From Peptoniphilus obesi ph1 (GTDB taxonomy: Bacteria > Bacillota > Clostridia > Tissierellales > Peptoniphilaceae), in the NCBI RefSeq assembly GCF_000311865.1, contig NZ_HE978580.1:539154-603153 (forward strand): a DNA stretch of 64,000 nt, written 5' to 3'. The position numbers were made by a program, and so were the translations under genes. Positions within the stretch are counted from its first letter, which is position 1, and each line of letters starts with the position of its first letter. Of the stretch, positions 38,022 through 47,950 are shown in pieces. Under the pieces are notes generated by a model that ran no database searches, had not been told where the DNA came from, and saw only the letters and a program-made list of their open reading frames with translations.

Positions 38022-38246
38022 TTATTCTTCTTTTTTCTTATGATGAACAATGCTTATAAATTTGTCATCTTCTTTTATTTTTCTAACTCTTTTTTCAAAG
38101 TCTATCCTGCTAAGCCAAATTTGTCTATTACAACCTAGGCATTCAAGTTTCATATCAGCACCTTTTCTTATTATCTTCCATTGATTTTCTCCACAAGGAT
38201 GACCTTTTTTTAAGGTAACTATATCTCCTAAATCATATACTAGCAT
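38022..38246 (-). CDS. DUF951 domain-containing protein
   Basis: A 74-residue protein with the DUF951 pattern: LGDIVTLKKGHPCGENQW near the N-terminus and C36-LGC39-NRQIWL in the middle. C18, C36 and C39 could bind zinc. The function is unknown. Its start overlaps the end of the mechanosensitive channel gene by 14 nt, implying translational coupling. A DUF951 gene beside an mscS gene and rpsF is common in Firmicutes. Confidence 0.9.
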   Translation of the reverse strand: MLVYDLGDIVTLKKGHPCGENQWKIIRKGADMKLECLGCNRQIWLSRIDFEKRVRKIKEDDKFISIVHHKKKEE

Positions 38247-39084
38247 GTTCCACCTCTGTTCTAATTTGTGGTGTTTTTAGATTCTTTTCATTGAAAAGTT
38301 CTACTACTTTTTTCCTAACTTCATATTCAAGTTCAAATTGATCTCCTGGTCTTGTAAATACACAGACTGTAACATCATACCCATTATCCCTATTTCTTGA
38401 TACTCCCCATATATCTGTCTCTTTAGTTAGTCTAGGATCATTTTTTAAATAGGAAAGTTTTTCCTTTAATTCACTTATAAATAAAGTCGGGTCTACAGTG
38501 ATATCAAGGGGTATGTCAACTCTTGCTCTCATATCTCCTCTTGACTTATTTGTAATAATATCAATTTTTCCATTTGGTATCGTGTGGAGATTTCCAGCAA
38601 AATCCTTTATCTGTGTTGTCCTTATACCTAGAATTTGAACATAGCCTTCAATTCCTACAATTTCTACTATGTCTCCAACCCTGTATTGATCTTCTACTAT
38701 TAGAAAAATTCCATTAATTATATCTTTTACCAAGCTTTGGGCTCCAAAAGATAAGGCCAGAGATCCTATTCCTAGTGTAGCAATCATAGAGTTGGTATTT
38801 ATCCCAAAGACATCAAGTGACATTATTATAGCAAAAGAAAATATTATTATCTTTATAGCCCTGTCTAGCAGCTTACTTACTGTCAAAATTCTGTTATAAT
38901 TTCTTTTATTTTCAAGCATCTTATTTTTTAAAGATTTACTAAAAAGTTTTGATACTACTTTTATTAAAATCTGAGCTATTATAATAATTGCTAAAACATA
39001 GACTAATTTGCCCCAAATATTTAAGTTACCATTTGCATTTTTTAAATATTCTTCTACAAACGAAAGTTTTATATCATCAATCAT
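38233..39084 (-). CDS. MscS-family mechanosensitive ion channel
   Basis: A 283-residue small-conductance channel that opens under membrane tension on hypo-osmotic shock. Three transmembrane helices lie at about 22-43, 74-92 and 97-125, the last being the Gly/Ala-rich pore helix (LGIGSLALSFGAQSLVKDIINGIF). The beta domain (about 130-190) has QYRVGDIVEI and TIPNGKI, and a mixed alpha/beta C-terminus follows. Its start overlaps the upstream gene by 8 nt and its end overlaps DUF951 by 14 nt. Confidence 0.93.
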   Translation of the reverse strand: MIDDIKLSFVEEYLKNANGNLNIWGKLVYVLAIIIIAQILIKVVSKLFSKSLKNKMLENKRNYNRILTVSKLLDRAIKIIIFSFAIIMSLDVFGINTNSMIATLGIGSLALSFGAQSLVKDIINGIFLIVEDQYRVGDIVEIVGIEGYVQILGIRTTQIKDFAGNLHTIPNGKIDIITNKSRGDMRARVDIPLDITVDPTLFISELKEKLSYLKNDPRLTKETDIWGVSRNRDNGYDVTVCVFTRPGDQFELEYEVRKKVVELFNEKNLKTPQIRTEVEHASI

Positions 39085-40123
39085 TTATATCACTTCCTAA
39101 AGTTCTTTCATTGCTTATTTTATAAAGATTAATTTTCCCATCTTTTAGGCTAGCAACTGTGAGCCCTGAAACATCAATCTTATCAACTTTTGTTCCAAGT
39201 CTTGTATAAAACTGATTAGAGTTTCCAAGCTCTCCACCTATATCACTAGGCCCATAAGCGTATAGTGAATTTGCTACAAAAAACATTTTTTCTAGGTTGG
39301 CAGATAAAATGATTTTTTCAGTTTCTTCTAGCGAAAAATTAAATCTAGATATTATGTTTGAATGCAAAAGATAAATATTTCTATCAGAAACTTGTATGTC
39401 GCTTATATTTGGAATATCGCTTCTGAGATTTTTATTTTTTTCATATAAGTAAAGGCTTTTATCGCTTGCCATAATTGTCTTGTCCTTATACCTATAAACA
39501 TAAAGTATGACCTCATTGCTATAATCTTCTATTTTATGGTCATTCTTATTTTTCATATATAAAAGACTCTTGTAGCCTTTTGCATCTTTATATATTTCAG
39601 ATACGGAAAATTCATCTACACTATATAAGTCATATGATAAAATTGTATTTTCTGTTGAATAAAGATCACTTAGACTAGCATCTTGTTTTAATATTTTTAA
39701 TTCTTCCTTGTCTTTTGTCTTTAGGTGAAAGATTATTTCCTTATTTTTATAAGATATATTATATAATTCTTCTTTTAGGGGAATTGTTGCTATATATTCT
39801 CCAGTGTCCCTATATTGATAAACTTTATTTATATCCTTGTCGTATAAAAAGGCATAATTATTTACAAAAAATACATCTACATTTTTTTCTTTTAAATTTA
39901 ATACTTTCGCAAAAGAGCCATCTTTGTCGCAAAAATATAAGTTTTTATTATCAAATATTAATATTGAATTGGTTGTCAAAGCAAAATCACTGGCATAATC
40001 TATGTCTGATATGCTTCTATCAAAAACTATTTTTTTATTTTGTTTTTCCTCAAATTTTATAATAACAAATAGCCCCAACAAAATAGCTATTAGTCCAAGT
40101 AAAATATATTTTTTATTTTTCAA
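39077..40123 (-). CDS. hypothetical membrane-anchored beta-propeller-like protein
   Basis: A 348-residue protein with a short basic start and one N-terminal transmembrane helix (about 6-23). The rest should be outside the cell and consists of repeated short beta-strand segments with F-D/Y-L patterns about 40 residues apart (NLYFCDKDGSF, KVYQYRDTG, LYLYEKN), suggesting a propeller, but I recognise no family. It overlaps mscS by 8 nt and is the first gene of a three-gene unit with mscS and DUF951. Confidence 0.65.
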   Translation of the reverse strand: MKNKKYILLGLIAILLGLFVIIKFEEKQNKKIVFDRSISDIDYASDFALTTNSILIFDNKNLYFCDKDGSFAKVLNLKEKNVDVFFVNNYAFLYDKDINKVYQYRDTGEYIATIPLKEELYNISYKNKEIIFHLKTKDKEELKILKQDASLSDLYSTENTILSYDLYSVDEFSVSEIYKDAKGYKSLLYMKNKNDHKIEDYSNEVILYVYRYKDKTIMASDKSLYLYEKNKNLRSDIPNISDIQVSDRNIYLLHSNIISRFNFSLEETEKIILSANLEKMFFVANSLYAYGPSDIGGELGNSNQFYTRLGTKVDKIDVSGLTVASLKDGKINLYKISNERTLGSDIND

Positions 40124-40160
40124 GGCTTTCCCTCCAATAAAAATTATATCATAGCTTACT

Positions 40161-40199
40161 TATAAAAAAATAAAAAAGAGCCTCTCGGCTCTTTTTTAT
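40161..40199 (-). terminator. SLH-protein gene terminator
   Basis: A perfect 13-bp stem (40170-40182/40187-40199) with TCTC loop overlaps the stop codon. On the minus strand it is followed by a T-rich run. Confidence 0.9.
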
Positions 40200-40861
40200 T
40201 CGTAGAGATTTTTATCTCCAAACTTAATTCTACTATCAACTATTACTCTTTCAGCAGGAAGTCCATACTTATCCATTAGTAAAAAAAGTATCTTACATGT
40301 TTCTGCTCTAGAAATACCATCATTAGGTCTTAATGAGTTATCATTTGATCCACTTATAATTCCTAACTTGACTAAGCTTCCCGCATAGCCCTTGTTGCTA
40401 GCTTTAAACAAAGAAGCGTCTCTATATTGATTTACATTAGCTGGATTTTGTTTCAGCTTATACATATAACCAACAATTCCCATAACTTCTTGTCTTGAAA
40501 TTGCAGCATTAGGATTAAGCCTACCTGTTGTTGGCGTTAAGTATCCTGCTTTTATAGCTTTAGCAACATCATCATAATACCAGTCCGATGTTTTTACATC
40601 AGAAAAAGTAACAGTGTGGGTCTTTTTCAAATTTGCCATTGAATTAACTATTGAATAGAATTCAACTCTTGATATATTAGAATTTGGTTTAAATCTATTA
40701 CCATCATAACCTGTAACAAAGCCTGCACTACTCATTTGATCTATATAGTTGCTGGCCCAGTGGCCTCTTGTGTCAGAATATTTAACAGCAAAAACAGTTG
40801 TTGAACTAAACGTGATTAGAAAAGCGAGCAGAATTAAAAGGAGATTTCTGGTCTTTTTCAT
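40196..40861 (-). CDS. secreted S-layer-homology (SLH) domain protein
   Basis: A 221-residue exported protein. The signal peptide ends near VFA|VKY. Three SLH domains (about 27-70, 85-130, 148-195) share the pattern F-x-D-x-x-x-HWA/WYYDDV..I..A..G.....G..F.P...ISR. Such domains bind pyruvylated secondary wall polymer. No other domain is attached, so it may be a minimal wall-coating protein or competitor. Single gene with its own promoter and terminator. Confidence 0.92.
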   Translation of the reverse strand: MKKTRNLLLILLAFLITFSSTTVFAVKYSDTRGHWASNYIDQMSSAGFVTGYDGNRFKPNSNISRVEFYSIVNSMANLKKTHTVTFSDVKTSDWYYDDVAKAIKAGYLTPTTGRLNPNAAISRQEVMGIVGYMYKLKQNPANVNQYRDASLFKASNKGYAGSLVKLGIISGSNDNSLRPNDGISRAETCKILFLLMDKYGLPAERVIVDSRIKFGDKNLYE

Positions 40862-40915
40862 TAACCCTTCACCTTTTCTATCTTAAATCATATCTAACCA
40901 ACTACATTGTATCAC

Positions 40916-40924
40916 GCTTTGAAT
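40916..40924 (-). promoter_or_regulatory. SLH-protein gene extended -10 promoter
   Basis: On the minus strand TG-A-TACAAT (40924 down to 40916) is an extended -10 with one mismatch, 54 nt upstream of the ATG; the -35 region is weak. Confidence 0.45.
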
Positions 40925-40984
40925 TAGCTGAATTTTAAGAATATGTTACATAAGCTAAGACTTTGTAACACTACTGACACATTA

Positions 40985-43900
40985 TTATTTTTTAAAGTAG
41001 TTTATTGCTCCTTTAAATAGGTTTTGTAATTCCATATCATAGATGTTTTTGTAAAGATCTTTTTGATATCTTTCAGAGTGACCCATCTTACCAAGAATCT
41101 TACCATCTTTTGACATAATAGCCTCGATATTATAATTAGAACCATTAGGTGCATCTGTATATACTGCAACTACTTGTTCATTTTCTAATAATTCATCCAA
41201 ACCTTTTTTATCTATTACAAATCTACCTTCTCCGTGTGAAATTGGCATTCTGTAAATTTTGTTTTCTTCTAATTCGCTCAACCATGGTGAGTTTGTTGTT
41301 AATACTCTAGTGTCTACAAATTTTGCAATATGTCTTTTAGCTGAGTTTAGTATAAGTGTTGGAGAATTTTCTTTTATCTTTCCTATTTGTCCATTTGGAA
41401 GTAGGCCAGATTTAACTAATGCTTGGAATCCATTACATATTCCTAGGATTAAACCATCATTTTCATTTAATAATTTATCTATGGCTTTAGCTACCCTATT
41501 TGAGGATAATACATTTGCTATAAATTTAGCTGATCCATCAGGTTCATCTCCTAGTGAGAATCCTCCTGGAATTGCAAGTATTTGTGAAGATTCAATTGCA
41601 GATGCTAATTCTTCAAGTGAGTTTTCAATTTGCTTGCTATCAGAATTTTTAAATACTATAATTTGAGCTTCTGCTCCTTCTTCCTCAAATATATCTGCTG
41701 TATCCCATTCACAGTTTGTTCCAGGGAAGGCTGGTATGACTACCTTTGGTTTATCTACTGGATGGTCTGATTTTTCTTTTCTTTTTGCAAGTTTTTTATT
41801 TTCAAGTTTTACTTCTTTACTTTCTTCATAGCCTTTGAAAACTCCATCTAGAGTGTGAAGATAAGCTTCTTCTAACTTAGCCTTATCTAGTTTTTCTCCA
41901 TTTACAATTATTTCATCGGAGAATTTTCCTATATTTTTAATGAAGTCTCTGTCTTCTAGGTATTCAACTATGAAGCTACCATATTTTGGTGAGTAAAGAT
42001 CTTCAAGTTCTACATCAAATCCTGTGTTTCCTAGAGCTTGTTCATAAAGATGAACTAGACTCGGTTTTGATAGTGCTATGGCAGAAATAATATTTCCATC
42101 AACTATGTCTTTATTAATTTCTTCCATTTTATTCTTTAATTCTTCTTGATCAAGAAGTCCATTTTTATTTATTTTAACTTCAACTAAACCTAATTTTCCT
42201 TTCCCTTTTAAGTCTTGAGAGATTATATTTTCTATATCTGCTGTTGTAACTGCAAAAGAAATTAGTGTTGGTGGAACATGAATGCTTTCAAAAGTTCCAC
42301 TCATTGAGTCCTTTCCACCGATTGGTGGTGCATCAAATGCCATTGAAGCTTCTAGTGCTCCAAGTAATGATTTTAATGGTTTTGACCAAATTTTTTCATC
42401 AGTCATCTTTTCAAAATATTCTTGGAAGGATAATCTTACATCTTCTAAGTTTGCACCTGCTGCTACAAGTTTTGCGATTGATTCAATTACTGCATAGTAG
42501 CCTCCAAGATATTGTGACTCTTCACTTAGGTATGGATTAAATCCGTATGACATAAGTGAAACTGTTTTTGTATCTCCCTTTAGGCTAGGAATTTTTGCAA
42601 CCATTGCTTGAGCTGGGTTGTATTGTTTATTTCCTCCTAGTGGATTTAGAACTGTTCTCCTACCTACTGTTGTATCAAAGATTTCATATAGGTTTTTCTT
42701 TGATGTATTATTTAAATCTGCTAGGTATTTATATAAGTTTTTAGGGTCTTTATCATCATTTTTCAAAACTTTGGCTACATCTTCTGATGCAACTTCAACA
42801 TTTTGATGTCTTTCTGCCCCATTTGTATTTATAAATTCATAAGAAAGGTCGCAGATAATTTCATCTTTATAGTACATAACCATTTTTCCATTGTCGGTTA
42901 CTGTTGCTACATTTGTTAGTTCAAGATTTTCTTCTTCTGAATATTTTCTAAATTCTTCAAAGTCATCTTTTGCTACAACTACTGCCATTCTTTCTTGTGA
43001 TTCTGAAATTGCTATTTCTTTTGGTTTTAGTCCTTCATATTTTAAAGGTACTCTGTCTAGGTGAATTTCAACTCCGTCGTGTAATTCTCCGATTGCTACT
43101 GATACTCCGCCTGCTCCAAAGTCATTACATTTTTTGATTAGTCTTGCAGCTTTTGGATTTCTAAATAGTCTTTGAATTTTTCTTTCTTCTGGTGCATTAC
43201 CTTTTTGAACTTGAGCAGATTCAGTTAAGATAGAGCTTACTGTGTGAGTTTTTGATGATCCTGTTGCACCACCAATACCATCTCTTCCAGTTTTTCCTCC
43301 AAGTAATAAAACTAAATCTCCTGCTTCTGGTTCTTCTCTTATAACATTTTCGCTTGGAGCTGCTGCAACTACAGCACCTGCTTCAAGTCTTTTTGCTACA
43401 TATCCTTCATGATAAATTTCATCAACATAACCAGTTGTAAGTCCAATTTGGTTACCATAAGATGAATATCCTTTTGCAGCTTCTGTTGTTATTTTTCTTT
43501 GTGGTAATTTACCTTCTAGAGTTTCGTTAACTGCTTTTCTTGGATCAGCTGAACCTGAAATTCTCATTGCTTGGTAAACAAAAGATCTTCCAGAAAGTGG
43601 GTCTCTTATGGCTCCACCAAGGCAAGTGCTCGCCCCTCCAAGTGGTTCGATTTCTGTAGGATGGTTGTGAGTTTCGTTTTTAAACATAAGAAGATAATCT
43701 TCAAGTTCTTCCTTGCCTTCTTTTTCAACTCTAACCTTAACTTTTACAGAACAAGCGTTGATTTCTGAGCTAACTTCTAGGTCTTCTAATTTTCCATTTG
43801 CCCTTAATTGTTTTGCAAGAATTGTTCCAAAACTCATTAGAGAAATTGGTTTTTTAATTGATAAATCTTTTCTAATCTTTAGATATTTATCAAAGCTTTC

Positions 43901-45886
43901 TTTTATGATTTTATCCAGGTCAGTTTTTGGATCAAAGCTGATGTCTAGTCCTGTATTAAAAGTTGTGTGTCTACAGTGATCTGACCAATAGGTATCGATT
44001 ATGGCTAATTCTGTTTCGTTTGGATCTTTTCCTCTTGATTTAAAGTAATCTCTAAATAGACTTAAATCTTCAAAAGACATAGCTAGGTTTTCTTCTTCTA
44101 AGAATTTTCTAAGCTCTTCATCGCTATAATCGATAAATCCAAAGTATACCTTGTTTTCTCTATTTACTATGTGATCTTTTTCTAGTGTTGTAGGAATATT
44201 TAAAATTTCTACCTTGTGTGAGTCAACTGCATTTATTAAATAATTTTCAATTTTTTCAAAGTCTTTTTTGTCCAATTGAGAAAAATCATAAACTGTTGCA
44301 TATGAAGCTTTTACATCTTCATCAGTAACAAGGGCAATTGTATCTAAAAGACCTTGTTGTCTTTGGTCAAATTGTCCTGGCAAGTAAGATATAGCTAAAG
44401 GACAAGTAAAGTCTGCTTGAAGTTTTAGTCCATCGTCTCCAGCAAAAACATCATCTACTGGTTTTTCTCCTAGTATCTTAAATTTAATATCTTCAACTAA
44501 TTTTTCACTAGCTTCGATATCATATCTCTTATAGATTTTTAGTTTATCAACATCTATATCAAGTGATGATTTTATTTCTTTTATCAAGTCTTCTGATTCA
44601 AAATCATACTTGTCTTTTTTTGCTACATAAACTCTTTTTACTGATGGTCCAATGTCTTTTCTATAATATTTTCCATCAAATTTTATTTTTTCTGCATCTT
44701 CATATACTGTCTTGATTGCATCATCGAAATTATCAGCACTTGCAACTATATTTAAGACTCTACCACCATTTGTTAAGATTTTTGAGCCGTCTTTTTTAGT
44801 TCCAGCATGGTAAACTTTTGATTTTATGGAAGGATCAAAACTTATTTCTTTTCCTTTTTCATAAGATCCTGGATATCCTCCAGATGCAAGAACTAGACAA
44901 ACTGATTTTTTATTGTTTTCTTTAATTTCTACTTTTTCAAGTTCACCCTTGCTTGTTGCTTCTAATAATTCTAAAAGGTCATTGTCTATTCTTTCTAAAA
45001 TTACTTGAGTTTCAGGGTCTCCAAATCTTACATTAAATTCAAGAACATTGATATCATTGTCATTTATCATTAAGCCGATAAATAAAGTTCCCCTAAAATC
45101 AATTTTTTCTTTTTTAAATCCATCTAGTATTGGATCTAGTATTTCTTTTTCTATCCTATCTAAAAATGGTAGGGCCTCTATGTTAGGGCTAAATGTTCCC
45201 ATCCCACCTGTGTTTGGTCCCTTTTCTCCATTGTAAATTTTCTTGTGGTCTTTTGATGTTGGGAAAGGTTTTATAGTTTTTGAATCAGTAAGACAGATTA
45301 AAGACATTTCAAAACCTTCTAAAAATTCTTCAACTACAACTTTTTTGCAGTCAAATTTATTTTCTACAAAAACTTGATTTAGAAAATCTTTAGCTTCTTC
45401 TTCATCTTCAGCAATAAATACTCCCTTACCAGCTGCTAAACCGTCTGCCTTAATTACTGCTCTTCCACTTTGGTCTAATAATTTTTTAACGAATTTATAA
45501 GCTTCATCTTGGTCTTCTGTTTCAATGTAGTCAGCTGTTTTTATCTTATATTTTTTCAAGAAGTCTTTAGTAAAAGCTTTTGATTCTTCAAATCTTGCAG
45601 CTGCTTTCTTAGGACCAAATATTTCTAGTCCTTCTTTTTCAAATTCATCTACAACTCCTGCACAAAGAGGAGCTTCAGGTCCAACTATGGTAAAATCTAT
45701 TTTTTCTTTTTTTGCAAAATCAACTAAAGCCTTAATATCTTCTGCATCAATGCCTGTGTTTTTACCAAGTTTATCAGTACCACCGTTTCCAGGTGCAAAG
45801 TATAAGTCTCTGCTTTTATCTGCTTCTACAAGCTTACTCGCAATTGCATATTCTCTGCCACCTGATCCTATAATTAATATTTTCAT
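40985..45886 (-). CDS. purD/purL: PurD-PurL fusion: phosphoribosylamine-glycine ligase + FGAM synthase
   Basis: A single 1633-residue reading frame combines two purine enzymes. Residues 1 to about 413 are a complete PurD (MKILIIGSGGREYA start, ATP-grasp core, and the RKDIG end that normally closes PurD). Residues from about 415 to 1633 are a complete large-type PurL. The PurL part starts VKRVYVAKK, has the synthase domains (for example the SDHCRHTTFN and GGKDSMSGTF segments), and ends in a class I glutamine amidotransferase domain with nucleophile C1484 (GICNGFQ) and HGEGRF. There is almost no linker. All key motifs look intact. Last gene of the purF-M-N-H-DL operon, 8 nt after purH. A sequencing error at the junction is the alternative, but both parts are intact and in frame. 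Confidence 0.93.
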   Translation of the reverse strand: MKILIIGSGGREYAIASKLVEADKSRDLYFAPGNGGTDKLGKNTGIDAEDIKALVDFAKKEKIDFTIVGPEAPLCAGVVDEFEKEGLEIFGPKKAAARFEESKAFTKDFLKKYKIKTADYIETEDQDEAYKFVKKLLDQSGRAVIKADGLAAGKGVFIAEDEEEAKDFLNQVFVENKFDCKKVVVEEFLEGFEMSLICLTDSKTIKPFPTSKDHKKIYNGEKGPNTGGMGTFSPNIEALPFLDRIEKEILDPILDGFKKEKIDFRGTLFIGLMINDNDINVLEFNVRFGDPETQVILERIDNDLLELLEATSKGELEKVEIKENNKKSVCLVLASGGYPGSYEKGKEISFDPSIKSKVYHAGTKKDGSKILTNGGRVLNIVASADNFDDAIKTVYEDAEKIKFDGKYYRKDIGPSVKRVYVAKKDKYDFESEDLIKEIKSSLDIDVDKLKIYKRYDIEASEKLVEDIKFKILGEKPVDDVFAGDDGLKLQADFTCPLAISYLPGQFDQRQQGLLDTIALVTDEDVKASYATVYDFSQLDKKDFEKIENYLINAVDSHKVEILNIPTTLEKDHIVNRENKVYFGFIDYSDEELRKFLEEENLAMSFEDLSLFRDYFKSRGKDPNETELAIIDTYWSDHCRHTTFNTGLDISFDPKTDLDKIIKESFDKYLKIRKDLSIKKPISLMSFGTILAKQLRANGKLEDLEVSSEINACSVKVKVRVEKEGKEELEDYLLMFKNETHNHPTEIEPLGGASTCLGGAIRDPLSGRSFVYQAMRISGSADPRKAVNETLEGKLPQRKITTEAAKGYSSYGNQIGLTTGYVDEIYHEGYVAKRLEAGAVVAAAPSENVIREEPEAGDLVLLLGGKTGRDGIGGATGSSKTHTVSSILTESAQVQKGNAPEERKIQRLFRNPKAARLIKKCNDFGAGGVSVAIGELHDGVEIHLDRVPLKYEGLKPKEIAISESQERMAVVVAKDDFEEFRKYSEEENLELTNVATVTDNGKMVMYYKDEIICDLSYEFINTNGAERHQNVEVASEDVAKVLKNDDKDPKNLYKYLADLNNTSKKNLYEIFDTTVGRRTVLNPLGGNKQYNPAQAMVAKIPSLKGDTKTVSLMSYGFNPYLSEESQYLGGYYAVIESIAKLVAAGANLEDVRLSFQEYFEKMTDEKIWSKPLKSLLGALEASMAFDAPPIGGKDSMSGTFESIHVPPTLISFAVTTADIENIISQDLKGKGKLGLVEVKINKNGLLDQEELKNKMEEINKDIVDGNIISAIALSKPSLVHLYEQALGNTGFDVELEDLYSPKYGSFIVEYLEDRDFIKNIGKFSDEIIVNGEKLDKAKLEEAYLHTLDGVFKGYEESKEVKLENKKLAKRKEKSDHPVDKPKVVIPAFPGTNCEWDTADIFEEEGAEAQIIVFKNSDSKQIENSLEELASAIESSQILAIPGGFSLGDEPDGSAKFIANVLSSNRVAKAIDKLLNENDGLILGICNGFQALVKSGLLPNGQIGKIKENSPTLILNSAKRHIAKFVDTRVLTTNSPWLSELEENKIYRMPISHGEGRFVIDKKGLDELLENEQVVAVYTDAPNGSNYNIEAIMSKDGKILGKMGHSERYQKDLYKNIYDMELQNLFKGAINYFKK

Positions 45887-45894
45887 AGTTCCTC

Positions 45895-47397
45895 CTAATG
45901 TCTAAAATGTCTATTTTTACTAAACACCATAGAAATTCCTAATTCATTAGCTTTTTTTATCGAATCTTCATCTTTTAAAGAACCACCCGGTTGAATTATA
46001 GATGATATCTTCATTTCAGATGCTAGGCTTACACAATCATCAAATGGGAAAAAGGCATCAGATGCTAGGACTGCTCCTTCAAAATCTTTGTCGTAGTGAT
46101 TTTTTATATTATCAAGAGCCCAAATTCTTGATGTTTCTCCTCCTCCAATACCTAGAGTAGTTCTATCTTTTGCAACAACTATGGCATTGGATTTTGTATA
46201 TTTTACAACTTTCATTGCAAATAATAGGTCTTCTTTTTCTTTTTCGCTTGGTGCTTTTTCTGTTACTACATGGTATTCATCTTCTGCATTGTCTCTTTCT
46301 TGACTTAATACCAATCCGTTTAAGTATTTGATGTCCCTATCATTTTTTTCAAGATCAAAGTCGATTTTTACAAGTCTTATATTTTTCTTCTTTTCTAAAA
46401 TTTCTAGTGCCTTATCTGTGAAATCTTTGGCCGCAACGATTTCTAGGAAAATTTTTGAAATTTCATTTGCTATATCTTCATCAACTGTTCCATTTAGAGC
46501 AACAATTCCTCCAAATATTGAGGTTGAATCTGCTTCATAGGCTTTTTTATATGACTCAAGTAGACTATCTTGGAAAGAAACAGCACATGGAGTTGCGTGT
46601 TTTATTGCCGCAACTGCATTTTCTCCAAATTCTGCTGCTATTTCAATAGCTACATTAAGGTCATTGTAATTATTAAAGGACATCTTCTTGCCATGAAGTA
46701 TTTCAAGATTTGATAGGTATGAATTTACAGAGTTTTCTTTGTATAGACTAGCTTTTTGACTTGGATTTTCTCCATATCTTAGGTCCTCAATTTTTTCTAG
46801 TCCTATGTTTAAGTATTTGCTATCAAGTCCTGTTATCTTGTTGAAGTAATCTGATATGTTTGCATCGTAGTAACTAGTTAAATTAAAGGCCTTGGCTGCT
46901 AATTTTTGTCTAAATTTCAAATCATCTGTCTTATTTTTTAACCTATCAATAACTTCTTCATAGTCATTTATATCTGTAAGAACAAGAACATCCTTGTGAT
47001 TTTTGGCAGCTGCTCTTATAAGGGTTGGTCCGCCAATATCTATATGTTCAATAATATTATCTTGATCCTTGCTTGATAAGGCTCCCATGAAGTCATATAG
47101 GTTTACAACAACCATATCAATTGGTTTTATATTTTCTTCTTCAACTGTTTTTACATCATCTTGATTATCTCTTCTATAAAGAATTCCACCATGGATGTAT
47201 GGAGATAAGGTTTTAACCCTACCTGAAAGTATTTCCTTAAAATTGGTAACATCTTCAATATTAATTGCTTGATAGCCTAGTTCATTTATGTATTTTAAAG
47301 TGCCACCAGTAGAAACAATTTCCCAACCTAGTTCCTTTAAATTTTTTACAAGATAATCAAGTTTGTCTTTATTTGTAACTGAAATTAGAGCTCGCAA
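45895..47397 (-). CDS. purH: bifunctional AICAR transformylase / IMP cyclohydrolase
   Basis: Catalyses the last two purine steps. The 500-residue protein has the N-terminal MGS-like IMP cyclohydrolase domain (about 1-190; MRALISVTNK, VSTGGT) and the C-terminal formyltransferase domain (about 200-500) with KHATPCAV, which includes the catalytic Lys-His pair, and a GGGETSR segment. It lies one base after purN and 8 nt before the purD/L fusion. Confidence 0.97.
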   Translation of the reverse strand: MRALISVTNKDKLDYLVKNLKELGWEIVSTGGTLKYINELGYQAINIEDVTNFKEILSGRVKTLSPYIHGGILYRRDNQDDVKTVEEENIKPIDMVVVNLYDFMGALSSKDQDNIIEHIDIGGPTLIRAAAKNHKDVLVLTDINDYEEVIDRLKNKTDDLKFRQKLAAKAFNLTSYYDANISDYFNKITGLDSKYLNIGLEKIEDLRYGENPSQKASLYKENSVNSYLSNLEILHGKKMSFNNYNDLNVAIEIAAEFGENAVAAIKHATPCAVSFQDSLLESYKKAYEADSTSIFGGIVALNGTVDEDIANEISKIFLEIVAAKDFTDKALEILEKKKNIRLVKIDFDLEKNDRDIKYLNGLVLSQERDNAEDEYHVVTEKAPSEKEKEDLLFAMKVVKYTKSNAIVVAKDRTTLGIGGGETSRIWALDNIKNHYDKDFEGAVLASDAFFPFDDCVSLASEMKISSIIQPGGSLKDEDSIKKANELGISMVFSKNRHFRH

Positions 47398-47398
47398 A

Positions 47399-47950
47399 CT
47401 ATTCTTCCTCCTCTATCTTTTTGATGGCATCTTTTAATATTGTATGTTCGATTTCAAGCACCCTGTCCCTTATTTCGCTAGGACTTTTTACATCGCTTAT
47501 ATCAACTTTTCTTTGTAAAACAATATCTCCGCCATCAATTTCCTTAGTTACATAATGTACACTTGCACCAGATTCTTTTTCCTTATTATCAAATACGGCT
47601 TGATGGACATTCATTCCATAAAATCCTTTTCCCCCGTATTTTGGTAATAGGGAAGGATGTATATTTATTATCCTTCCCTCATAATTGTCAACAATTTCAT
47701 CTGGAACAGTCTTTAAATAGCCAGCAAGTACAATAAAATCAATGCTATAATCACGCAACTTGTCTAGTAATTTATCGTCGTCTTTTATTACAAAGGAGTC
47801 TATATTTGCATAGTAGCCATACATTAAACCCTTGGCATCCTTGTTAGAAATAATTAAAGATATATTACTATCAAATTCTCCCCTATTTTTTGCATCGATC
47901 AAAGCTTTTAAATTGCTACCCCTGCCTGAAATAAAAACCGCTATATTCAT
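47399..47950 (-). CDS. purN: phosphoribosylglycinamide formyltransferase
   Basis: Transfers formyl from 10-formyltetrahydrofolate to GAR. The 183-residue protein has the NIAVFISGRGSNLKAL start, the catalytic N-I-H-P-S-LLP motif (about 98-104), and the GASVHYVTKEIDGG segment carrying the conserved His/Asp. Length is slightly short but complete. It overlaps purM by 4 nt and abuts purH. Confidence 0.96.
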   Translation of the reverse strand: MNIAVFISGRGSNLKALIDAKNRGEFDSNISLIISNKDAKGLMYGYYANIDSFVIKDDDKLLDKLRDYSIDFIVLAGYLKTVPDEIVDNYEGRIINIHPSLLPKYGGKGFYGMNVHQAVFDNKEKESGASVHYVTKEIDGGDIVLQRKVDISDVKSPSEIRDRVLEIEHTILKDAIKKIEEEE

